The notes beneath the pieces were generated by a model. That model made no database searches. It saw only the letters and a program-made list of their open reading frames with translations, and was not told the DNA's origin. The translations under genes and the position numbers were made by a program. Positions 30,260-39,303 of a stretch of DNA of 64,000 bases are shown piece after piece (positions within the stretch are counted from its first letter, which is position 1; each line of letters starts with the position of its first letter). This stretch comes from Pseudopyrenochaeta lycopersici (taxonomy: Eukaryota > Ascomycota > Dothideomycetes > Pleosporales > Pseudopyrenochaetaceae): the NCBI GenBank assembly GCA_003313425.1, contig NHZP01000031.1, positions 186,001 through 250,000 on the forward strand, given 5' to 3'.

Positions 30260-31336
30260 ATGGCCGGAATCGACGTTGGCAGCTTGTCTAGCAATTGGAA
30301 GCGCTTGCAGGCGAGGTTGAAGCCCTCGACACCGACTGCACCTCCGAAACCCAGCAAAGCGAACGAGGAGCCACAGAGCTCACTCAAGCGCAAGCGATCT
30401 CACAAGATCAATGGAGAGCGTGCAACTGCTGCTCCCATATCAGTGAACGGCACAGGCAAGAGCACACCGCAAAGACCGATTTCTTCGAGGAAGCGACTCA
30501 AGATGGACGAGCCTGCCTCAGTCGGCGCCTCAATCAAGCAACATGACACCAAGACCCTCTCCAGAAGCGTCTCGATGCCGTCGCTGAAGAAGTCGCCGCT
30601 TTTGTCTTCCTCCAAAGACGCCAATATAGCCGCCTCCGTACTCGAATCGCACCCTGACTTTCCCGACATTGAGAACGAGGGCGTCTCCGAAGTCGTGCTG
30701 CCTGGCAAATACATCGCATTGGATTGTGAAATGGTTGGCGTAGGCCCAGAGCCCGATCGCGACTCTGCGCTGGCAAGGGTGTCACTGGTCAACTTTCACG
30801 GCCATCAGGTCTACGATTCCTACGTCCAGGTGCCGCGACACATTGAAATCACAGACTACCGAACAAAAGTCTCCGGCATCGAGCCTAAGCATCTTCGACC
30901 AGATGTCGCAAGGGCCTTCGACGAAGTCCGAAGCGACCTCAAGATCCTTCTTGGAGGGCGCATTCTCGTTGGTCACGCTGTGAAGAACGATCTCGATGTG
31001 CTGATCTTGAAGCACGATAGGCGCTTCATTCGCGATACATCCAAGTTTTCAAAGTTTCGAGCACTTGCAGCTAGACCAGGATGGACACCAGGCTTGAAGT
31101 TGCTAGCAGAAAAATTGCTTGGTGTGGAGATACAAGTCGGTGCACACAGCTCAGTCGAAGACGCGCGGGCTACCATGGCGCTCTACAGGCTTGAGAAAGA
31201 CGACTTTGAGCAGGAGATACGACAAAAATATGGAAACATCCGATTGGAAGCTGCTGGACCGGAAGTCGACACCGGTGGCGGCGAAGAGGCCAAGAAGAAG
31301 AACAGGAACAGGAAAAAGAAAAAGAAGAAGAATTGA
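30260..31336 (+). CDS. REX4: RNA exonuclease 4 (DEDDh family)
   Basis: 3'-5' exonuclease linked to pre-rRNA processing in the nucleolus. Intronless, 358 aa; the ATG at 30260 is used because the frame upstream starts with GTG. The N-terminal 150 residues are basic and Ser/Pro-rich with nuclear signals (KRKRSHK, SSRKRLKMD). The ExoN domain shows YIALDCEMVGVG (Exo I), VGHAVKNDLDVL (Exo II) and HSSVEDARATMALY (Exo III), giving the full D-E-D-D-h set. The C-terminus ends in a long Lys/Asn/Arg run, probably a nucleolar signal. Confidence 0.92.
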   Translation: MAGIDVGSLSSNWKRLQARLKPSTPTAPPKPSKANEEPQSSLKRKRSHKINGERATAAPISVNGTGKSTPQRPISSRKRLKMDEPASVGASIKQHDTKTLSRSVSMPSLKKSPLLSSSKDANIAASVLESHPDFPDIENEGVSEVVLPGKYIALDCEMVGVGPEPDRDSALARVSLVNFHGHQVYDSYVQVPRHIEITDYRTKVSGIEPKHLRPDVARAFDEVRSDLKILLGGRILVGHAVKNDLDVLILKHDRRFIRDTSKFSKFRALAARPGWTPGLKLLAEKLLGVEIQVGAHSSVEDARATMALYRLEKDDFEQEIRQKYGNIRLEAAGPEVDTGGGEEAKKKNRNRKKKKKKN

Positions 31337-32119
31337 AGAAATCCATAGGGATGGTGGTATCAATTGCCGTTCTGCACATATAAAGATAGGCATACAAGAA
31401 CATACAGGGGGCATTTACAGGGAGTTTTGCATGGCATGGATACCCATAAAAGCTTGTATATTACGGTCATGACGCATTCAGATGTTCAATGCCATCTTGC
31501 ATTGGCTTGAAAGTCTGTACAGCATGCGTTTTCAGGTGTCTACAATGTAGCTCGAACCAAACCTGGCTGCCAATAAACTGCTAGACAGAAGTTGCTTATT
31601 TAATGCTAAGCCGAGTGCATAGACTTATGACGACAGCTGACGGCTAATACATGCTGCTGACTGTCTAAATACTTATGTCCGAGCAGTACTCGTTATGTCC
31701 GCCAAGCATTCATCGCATCCCCCTAACTCCATCTCTTATGTCTGATATAGTGCAGATCTCCTCAGCCTCAAATTTGCGTCGCAAGAGACATAAATACTCA
31801 ACTGATTTCATCGGAGTTTAGACGGACGATACGGATTTACCACCACATTCAACCAACAGGCCCCACAATGAACCTACCCCTCCGAAGTCTGAAGCCATCC
31901 GACCTTCGGCGGCATGTCTCCAGGACGGATAAAAGATCGTAAACCCTGGACAGCAATGGGCCCGGCTGGACCGAAAAGTCATGGACGCCTCGATGCCATC
32001 TCTATAAGAAGGTGCTGCATTCCGCTACGATCTACCCCTCTCACCCCACAGTACTCCCCCAAAAGCATTCTACCATTTCCTACCGATTCCAAAACTCCAA
32101 TTGATTCACGTCTGCAAAC
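31337..32119. other. intergenic REX4 / aldo-keto reductase
   Basis: No gene recognised. The last ~300 bp are pyrimidine-rich in places, as expected for the promoter and leader of the aldo-keto reductase gene. Confidence 0.4.
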
Positions 32120-33384
32120 ATGGGTTCCCTATTCGGCGAAATTCCCAAAGCCGCGTCGCTTCTTGACTTCCACCGCGTCCTGTCCCCCTCTGCAGGCGTT
32201 CGTGTCTCACCGCTATGCCTCGGAGCTATGAACTTCGGTGACGCATGGACGAGCGCAATGGGCAAATGCGACAAGAAGACGGTGTTCGAGATTCTGGACT
32301 TCTTCCACAAGGAGGGCGGAAACTTCATTGATACGTACGTCTCGCTACTTCAACAAGAAGGGCGTCGTGGCTAATGCTGAAAATAGTGCAAATAACTACC
32401 AAAATGAAGAATCCGAGACTTGGATCGGCGAGTGGATGAAAGAGCGTAATGTTCGCGACCAAATCATTCTCGCGACCAAGTTCACCACGTGCTTCCCTGA
32501 CCCAAACAACACGCCCCGTCAGCGTAGTAACTATGCCGGTAACAGCACCAAAAGTTTGCGCGTCTCGGTCGAGGCGTCTCTTAAGAAACTACAGACTGAT
32601 TACATTGACCTGCTCTACGTACACTGGTGGGACTTCACAACAAGCATTCCGGAGCTCATGCAAAGCTTGAATGCGCTGGTACAAGCTGGCAAAGTCTTGT
32701 ATCTTGGAATCAGTGATACACCGGCTTGGGTGGTAAGCAAGGCGAATGAATGTAAGTGATTCTGTTCTTTCCTCGTGCTGTGGATATTGTGCTAATACGT
32801 CGTAATTAGACGCCCGCAACCACGGCCTCCGCGGATTCTCCGTCTACCAAGGGCGATGGAGCGCGGCTGAACGTGACTTTGAGCGTGAAATCATCCCTAT
32901 GGCACGCGAGGAGGGTATGGCACTTTGCCCATGGGGTGCCCTCGGCGGCGGAAACTTCACCACGGAGGAGAAACGCAAGAACAACGAGCAGGGCCGCAAC
33001 TTCACTCCCGCTTCAGAAAAGCACATTGCTGTATCCAAGGTCCTCGAATCCATTGCTCAAAAGAAATCTACAAACATCACAAGCGTGGCGCTGGCTTACG
33101 TACGACACAAGTATCCATATGTGTATCCAATTGTTGGAGGAAGGAAGATCGAACATCTGAAGGGTAATATTGAGGCTCTGGGACTCGAGCTTAGCGATGA
33201 AGAAATCGACGAACTGGAGTCCGCTGTACCCTTCGACGTCGGTTTCCCCATGAGCTTTTTGTTCGGATTTGGCGGCACCAAGTACAGTACAAACTTGACG
33301 AGTTCAGATGTTGGCCTTATGAAGTTTGCTGGGCCGCTGGATAGTTTGCCTGTGCCAAGGGGCCCGAAGCCGCGGCAATTGTAA
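32120..33384 (+). CDS. Aldo-keto reductase, aryl-alcohol dehydrogenase (AAD) type
   Basis: NADPH-dependent reductase of the AKR9-like aryl-alcohol dehydrogenase group. There are three exons: 32120-32334, 32387-32751 and 32810-33384, with introns of 52 and 58 nt, giving 384 aa. Junction 1 makes the conserved FIDTANNYQN with the catalytic Tyr; junction 2 gives KANEYARNHGL. Others are LATKF with the catalytic Lys, [12 protein letters not shown] with the catalytic His, [11 protein letters not shown], and a C-terminal [20 protein letters not shown] cofactor motif. The physiological substrate is unknown; no neighbouring pathway genes suggest one. Confidence 0.92.
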
Positions 33385-33769
33385 ATTGCGGGATGATCTA
33401 GAAATTTAGAGAGTTAAAGGAATAGATGATGCTGCATGACCTGTTACTCAAAATGGGCGTAGTCCTCGCATAGTTTAAGAAGTAGGATATTGGAAGCTGA
33501 ATGAGATATTTTCATCCCATGCTGAAAGGGGCCAATACATGCATTAACAAATGTACAAAACGAACTCTGTATACGCCTTCGATGTCAACAATTCAACAGG
33601 TGCATAGAAATTTTAGGATTCAACTTTTTCTCTCGCAACACTACTGCTGAAGGACGAAAGTCAGAACCCTTGCCGCCAATCACGAGGTGGTCGCAAGCCC
33701 CACTAGCACATCTTTTTACACTTTTACCTCTTTCTCTTCTCGACAAGCATTACGCCAACGACTTTGACC
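33385..33769. other. intergenic aldo-keto reductase / MYND gene
   Basis: 385 bp of AT-leaning sequence with no supported gene; a C/T-rich tract directly precedes the MYND gene start. Confidence 0.4.
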
Positions 33770-34699
33770 ATGGAAACAAGATTGACATATCTAAATGATT
33801 TCAGGTTACCCGATCATCCTGAATGTCGTATAAATCTCAATGGCTCTCCGCTTTGCATTGTCGACACGGAACACTTCACCGAGGACTCCAATACCAGCAG
33901 CCTAAACGTTCCAATTGGGCTAGCCACCGTTCTGTACAAATGGTGTCCAGAAGCCCTTGCCGCCTTTCTTGACCTCGACGCCTGGTTCTCATTCACCTGG
34001 ATACTGACGATCCAAGAAGGCCAACCTGACGAGATCAGAATCGAGATCGGGCGCATTGGGAACCAGATCACGTTTGGCACCTTGGATAAAGATGGAGATA
34101 ACTGGTCCTTGATGATTACATACAACATCGCCATGGACGGTGCCGATCGGGGGAAATGGGTCTCGAATCCCAAGGAAAGTATGCAAGGCGAAGAAGACGT
34201 CACGGATCCCGAAGAAATCGATAGACTAGGGAGAGAACTAGTCAAGGAGCTCGTGCTCAAGAAGAGATGGGACACAGGGAAAAAGATGAGACACAGATTC
34301 TTCATCGAATACGCGCCAATGGACGTCTGGGGCGATGGCATCGCCATGAATCCACACTGGCTCTACCAACCCCTCAGCCTGGATCAATGCACCACCTGTG
34401 GATCCAAACCCACCGCACCCGCTACATTGCAGCGGTGCGGGAGGTGCGGCACGGCAACATACTGCACCGACACGTGCCAGCGCAGAGACTGGGCCGTCCA
34501 CAAGAACACGTGCAATATGAGCATGGAGGACCGGGGCCAGGCGCTGAAGATAACGCAGAATGGAGGATTAATCAATTGGGATACTGACAAGACGTTCGCT
34601 GTAGCGGGGAGCGGAGAAAAATCGAAGAATCCGAATTTCGCTGAGCCGCAACGTAAGCGGTCCAAGGAGGGGGTGGTGGGAATGGAAAGCACTGGGTGA
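33770..34699 (+). CDS. MYND zinc-finger protein, uncharacterised
   Basis: Intronless, 309 aa from the ATG at 33770. A C-terminal MYND finger starts near residue 207: CTTCGSKPTA, then CGRCGTATYCTDTCQRRDW and HKNTCN. All zinc ligands (C-x2-C, C-x2-C, YC-x3-C, H-x3-C) are present. MYND fingers mediate protein contacts. The N-terminal 200 residues have no domain I recognise. The tail is basic (EPQRKRSKEG). It is not a SET-domain protein, since no SET motifs flank the finger. Confidence 0.78.
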   Translation: METRLTYLNDFRLPDHPECRINLNGSPLCIVDTEHFTEDSNTSSLNVPIGLATVLYKWCPEALAAFLDLDAWFSFTWILTIQEGQPDEIRIEIGRIGNQITFGTLDKDGDNWSLMITYNIAMDGADRGKWVSNPKESMQGEEDVTDPEEIDRLGRELVKELVLKKRWDTGKKMRHRFFIEYAPMDVWGDGIAMNPHWLYQPLSLDQCTTCGSKPTAPATLQRCGRCGTATYCTDTCQRRDWAVHKNTCNMSMEDRGQALKITQNGGLINWDTDKTFAVAGSGEKSKNPNFAEPQRKRSKEGVVGMESTG

Positions 34700-35622
34700 T
34701 TGGTTTGTAAGAGCTGGGTCATGTGGAGTATCTTTGGTCATAGGTTCTGTTAGAACGATTATTGTTAGTGCTCAGAGTACTGCTCAATATCTTGAATCTG
34801 GGAAGTGGAGGCCAGCCACTCCAGATCAAGATCGCTCCCGATACCCAAAGTCATCCCCGCGCACGCTTCCAAGTCTTCGACGCAGACACATGTGTAGATA
34901 TGTCATTCGACGAGTTGAAGGCATATCTACGGGATATAGCGGACTTCCCGATGATGAACTCGCTCGACGAGATGACGCACAAACGCGATCTAGTTAGACC
35001 ATACCCTTCGAATGAGGACTTCGTGGCTATGGTATTAGTCGCGATGAGCCGAACAAGCGATCGTGCTGATCTGAGTTTATAAGAGATTATGAGGATTGTG
35101 GGACCTAGTTCGATTATGGCTACAAGATTTCGTCGTGCTGATTTAAGGGGTCGGGAGGATTGACGTTGTGGTGCGGGAAGCTGGTCGGTGAGGGACATGA
35201 AAGTAGTGGAACTTAATAGTTGTCAGTCACGTATAAGAGATCATCACATCACTGTGCTTGTTACGGGATTCGTCTTGTTCAAAGTCTCGACCATGTCCCC
35301 CTCCCATAGTGTCCGGGATGAACAGTCAGTGAAGTTCTGAACCTAGTATTCCTTATAGTAAGCGCGTCATTTGTCCAACCATCAATAAAAATGTCAAGGC
35401 GAAGAGCTGCGGTTCAGATTGTTATGTTTGGGTATCCGTATATCGATAGCAGTACTATCTCTTTGGTCTAACGCCATGCCTGTTTCCATCAACACCTAAA
35501 CTCCTAAGCTGTTTTCAAGAAACGCCCACAGCTATATCATACAACGCACCTCTTGACGTTGGGTAATTGACTATACCTAGCTTGCGTATTTTCCCATTCC
35601 CTTGCAACTTTCATTATCAAAC
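34700..35622. other. intergenic MYND gene / PPG1
   Basis: Contains one doubtful open frame (34762-35082), listed separately. The rest has no recognisable gene and includes the 3' flank of PPG1. Confidence 0.4.
34762..35082 (+). pseudogene. possible gene remnant, 106 codons without ATG start
   Basis: The frame starts at a TTG and reads like protein in its middle (FQVFDADTCVDMSFDELKAY, then PMMNSLDEMTHKRDL). Its composition is sensible, but there is no start codon, no clear upstream exon and no family I know. It could be the 3' exon of a gene that has lost its 5' part, or chance. Confidence 0.2.
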
Positions 35623-37183
35623 CTAAAGAAAGTAATCCGCGACCGGCTTCTTCGCAGGCATACCCCTTGAATCCTGTGGGGCGGCTTCGAAAACCCTGTA
35701 TCGCCGTCCTGGGCCGTCCCTGTTCTTCTGCAAGCTGTCGCCAAGAACTGAGCTTAGTCGTCGTTCCCCGTTGGGACCAGCATTTGAACCTAGAACCCAG
35801 CCTCCGCCGCCGCCGCCCCTATCCCCGTTCGACCTTCGCTGGAAGCCTGCGTTTGATCCATCTTCGCCGAGCTCAAGGATCGCCGCCACGTTGCCGCAAC
35901 GGTAGCAGTAGTTTGGTGCTGACCAGACTGTGACAATGGTTGAGTCGAACATCTCCTTGAATCCTTCCATGACCAGTTGATGTGCGCGCGCGATGAGACT
36001 GAGGTCATTCTTGTGGTTGAATGTCTTGACAATGTCCGCACCAAAGAGGAACCCAGCTCCTCGTGGAGATAGACCCCAGCCATCGATTTCGTCTGGATCT
36101 GACCAGAGAAGATCGCACATGGCTCCTTCGTGTGGCACCTCCTGCTTCCGGTCCAGTAATCTAATCTTGTCCACCGAGTCGACAAGAGGTGACAGACCGC
36201 CGTGGACGCAGAGGATGGCTCCTGTGTCATTCCTACTTGATCCGTTGGCGGAAGATGTAGCGCCTGTGCCAGCAGGACCCACTCGTCCTGGTGTAGGAGC
36301 GACTGGTGATGAAGAACCCATATTAGCGCTGGCTTGCGAGGCAACGCTTGATTGAGAATCCGAGTTGCGTGCGTAACGATACATAATCTCGCCGTTAGCG
36401 TTCAGCGTCTCGATCTCGATGTCTTGATCAAGGTCTGGCATGCTGTCCATATTGCTGCCGTCGGCTATGGGCCCGTCGGTGGGCTGGAGAGATGTGGCAG
36501 CACCTTGTACCAGAGCACCGAGCGCTAGGTAGTCGAAAACCTCGCAACAGTATCTGCGAAATTAGCAAATTTTATATGGTAGTAGTCGGTAGCCTTACCT
36601 CCACACATTTGCGCTGCCATACTTGCGCAAGCACTCATCGTAAAATCCGTACACGGTCGTGATCTGCCTCGATTCATGGTTGCCCCGAATCAGGGTTATT
36701 CGGTCCGGATAGCGAACTTTGAGGCAGAGAAGCAGGAGGAACGACTCTAGAGAGTAGAAACCGCGGTCAACGAAATCGCCTACAGACTGATTAGCAAGGT
36801 GATTTTGGCGGCTGACATATTTTCATACCCATGAAGAGATAATTGGTGTCAGGGACATCTCCGCCTACACGAAACAGCTCCATGAGGTCGTGGAATTGGC
36901 CATGAATGTCACCGCATATCTGTTTCGCATCGCAATCAGCCTTGTCCATGGCAAATAAGCTATGACAACATACCGTCACTGGTGCATCAACTCCCACAAC
37001 ATTGCCCTCTTCGATCAGCAGCTCGCGTGCCTTGTAGCATAGCTCTCGAACCTGGTTTTCGGGTATTGGGCGACATGCACGGAGTTGCTGGATAGCCCTG
37101 CCATGTGTGTCAATACCATGGCTTAGGGTGCGCCAGCAGCTGGGTAATGCTCACTTATCGAGGTCGCTACCACCAGCACTCAT
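35623..37183 (-). CDS. PPG1: PP2A-like Ser/Thr phosphatase catalytic subunit Ppg1
   Basis: PPP-family phosphatase; in yeast Ppg1 is the catalytic subunit of the Far complex. There are five exons: 37183-37155, 37097-36974, 36919-36829, 36779-36599 and 36553-35623, with introns of 45-57 nt, giving 451 aa. All PPP motifs are rebuilt: [12 protein letters not shown] (just after junction 2), GDFVDRG (made by junction 3), [18 protein letters not shown], and [12 protein letters not shown]. The C-terminus ends DYFL, like PP2A. An insert of roughly 90 residues, rich in Ser, Gly and Asp ([12 protein letters not shown]...), separates [10 protein letters not shown] from CVHGG. A second Gly-rich insert ([10 protein letters not shown]) lies near the C-terminus. 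These make it larger than PP2A (about 310 aa). Confidence 0.92.
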
Positions 37184-37751
37184 GGCTAAGACGATGCGCT
37201 GCTTCTGCCCGCGCAGGGGCTATTGGGTTAAGGAAGGTCGTGGTGTTGTGGCTCAATGCGCAGTTACTTCTTGCCTCTGCAAGAGCTGTATGGAAAAAGT
37301 GGCGGGCGACGTGCGGTATTGTCAGTGGCGGGACGCGTAGACGGGTGTAGGCAGCGTCCAAGACAACGTCAAATATAGTTTCACTTCTCGTTCGACGTGT
37401 TTGGCTAGAGATTGACCGTACGTGACCAGATACGGCGCTCTATTCGGTTTGCGGGTGGAATTGCGATGTCGAGGTCAAGGTCCAGAGCGGGATCCCGATG
37501 TGCAGGGATCATCGGCTGGCTAGTCTAGCTCGGAGTGGTCAATCTTCACTCCACCAAAAGTCCATCACCACCTCCCACCCCGCGCCCCGCGCCCTCTCAC
37601 CCCTCTACGCGCATTCGAGGCATCTCAATTGGCTTGGTACGGGCTTTCTCAATACTTTCCAGGCATCCGACAGCTGTTGACTCCCCTGCAGCACCCAGTG
37701 ATGCCTCCGCAAAGCCCTTACTAGCTCCTCAAACCGCCGACACACCACACA
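37184..37751. promoter_or_regulatory. divergent region PPG1 / small hypothetical gene
   Basis: 568 bp without a convincing gene. A C-rich tract around 37560-37610 could be the leader of the small downstream gene; frames across it are spurious-looking. Confidence 0.4.
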
Positions 37752-38171
37752 ATGCCACCACACCTCCATCCGCGGTCGCGCATGACCACTTCGCTCTTCA
37801 CCACTACACTCATGGTGTCCTTCCTTGTTGTCGCCGCGCCACATCTCATACCGTGTCCGGTCGACCCACGCCTGCTTGCCGAGTCTGCAGACCCAACAGG
37901 AGAGAATAGAAGAAGGCGGAGACGGAGAGTACCGGAGGACGAGACTTGCAATGATATCATGAGCGAGCAAAGGACGAAGCAGAAGCAGATTGAGGAACGA
38001 CTGGCGCCGAAGAGGGAGTGCCCGGTGCCGAAGCCGGGTGGGCTGATTGGGCAGGTGCTTGGCATGAAAGAGAACGAAAGAGACGTTGAGGAGGAGCAAT
38101 TGTCAATTCTGAAGAGGGTCGAGAGGGCCATGTGCAAGCCGCAGTCAAGGTCGAGAAATGATGAACAATAA
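37752..38171 (+). CDS. small hypothetical membrane-anchored protein
   Basis: 139 aa, intronless; an internal ATG at 37782 is an equally good start and would put a hydrophobic segment (TTTLMVSFLVVAAPHLI) at the N-terminus as a signal anchor. A run of eight Arg residues follows shortly after it. The middle is charged (EQRTKQKQIEERL), and the motif CPVPKPGGLIGQVLGM with a Cys and GG looks conserved in character. I do not recognise a named family. It may be a small fungal organelle-membrane protein; that is a guess from layout only. Confidence 0.5.
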   Translation: MPPHLHPRSRMTTSLFTTTLMVSFLVVAAPHLIPCPVDPRLLAESADPTGENRRRRRRRVPEDETCNDIMSEQRTKQKQIEERLAPKRECPVPKPGGLIGQVLGMKENERDVEEEQLSILKRVERAMCKPQSRSRNDEQ

Positions 38172-38790
38172 CGGGACCCAGCCTAAAAGGCGGCCGAGAG
38201 AGCTTGATTCAAGTAAATGGAATGGCCTAGCGGATGCCCAAGAATGCATCCGGGGCATGAAGGAACGATACCAGATGTAACATATGTATATACTCCGTAT
38301 ACCACAGGGGTGGCGGCATCAGCACGTATACATGCGTATTATTGAACTCACATGTTCACTTACCATCGAGTCAGACTTGCGCAGTGCAATCATGTCCAGA
38401 TGTGCTTGGGTGCATCATAGACTTCACCACACATCTGGATTTAACTGTTCGCCTCTCGTTAAAAGCATTCGCACATTTACAACCCCAAGGTTGATCATGA
38501 TCGTTACATGGACAGCCGCGAACTTGACCATACTCAAAGCATACACACTTCTCGAATACAGATAAAGCAGACTGTGGAAACGCAAAACCTCGAACAAATT
38601 TATTATGCACATAGAGAATACAATATTGCACTGCCGACGAAGAACGTGATCGCGTGTCGCGTCCGAGAATGCACTACGTCATCCAGACCCTACCACAAAC
38701 ATTGGCCCCAACCTAAACATCTGTATCCTACCACGACCAAATTGCCCGATCCATCCGAAAGTTACCCCAGTTCAAACAAGTAACACCAAA
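38172..38790. other. intergenic region before the DUF4385 gene
   Basis: 619 bp with only short overlapping frames; nothing recognised. The end is C/A-rich, as in fungal leaders. Confidence 0.4.
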
Positions 38791-39303
38791 ATGCCATCAG
38801 AACCGCTCTCTAAAGCTCAGCGCATGAGCTACCGCATCGGCCGCGGTGAACAGGGCGTCCTAACATTCGAACCCTACAAATCCGAGATCCTCCCCCTCTG
38901 GCGATTCAAGACACCCGCCATCGCGCAAAAGAGCTCCCAGCAAATCTACTCCAAATTCCTAGAATACCACAGAGACGATGATTTCATCGGAATGGACATG
39001 AGCCGCAAGTTTCTCCAGATGGGCATGACGAGAGCCAAGAGATATGCCAATCATGCCGGTGGACGGAAGTATGATGAAAAGACTGGAGAGCAGTTGGAGA
39101 AGAGCACAGGTCATGAGGGCATGGAAGAGAAGTTGGAGGCTAGCTTGATTTTTAGAAAGGTGTGGGAGAAGGCGAAGGTGCATGGGGTGTATTTGGAGAG
39201 GAAGGAGCGGTTTATCGCTGAGCAGAATGAGTGGGATAAGGAGCAGAAGAGAGAGATCATTACTTCTGAGACACATCACAACAAACAAGGCACTCCTGGT
39301 TGA
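38791..39303 (+). CDS. DUF4385 family protein
   Basis: Intronless, 170 aa. It carries the hallmarks of DUF4385: RIGRGEQGVLTFEPYKSEIL, PLWRFKTPAIA, DDFIGMDMSRKFLQMGMTRAKR and YANHAGGRKYDE. The family occurs in fungi, bacteria and phages and has no assigned function. The C-terminal part is strongly charged with a helix-forming pattern (YLERKERFIAEQNEWDKEQK). Confidence 0.82.
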   Translation: MPSEPLSKAQRMSYRIGRGEQGVLTFEPYKSEILPLWRFKTPAIAQKSSQQIYSKFLEYHRDDDFIGMDMSRKFLQMGMTRAKRYANHAGGRKYDEKTGEQLEKSTGHEGMEEKLEASLIFRKVWEKAKVHGVYLERKERFIAEQNEWDKEQKREIITSETHHNKQGTPG

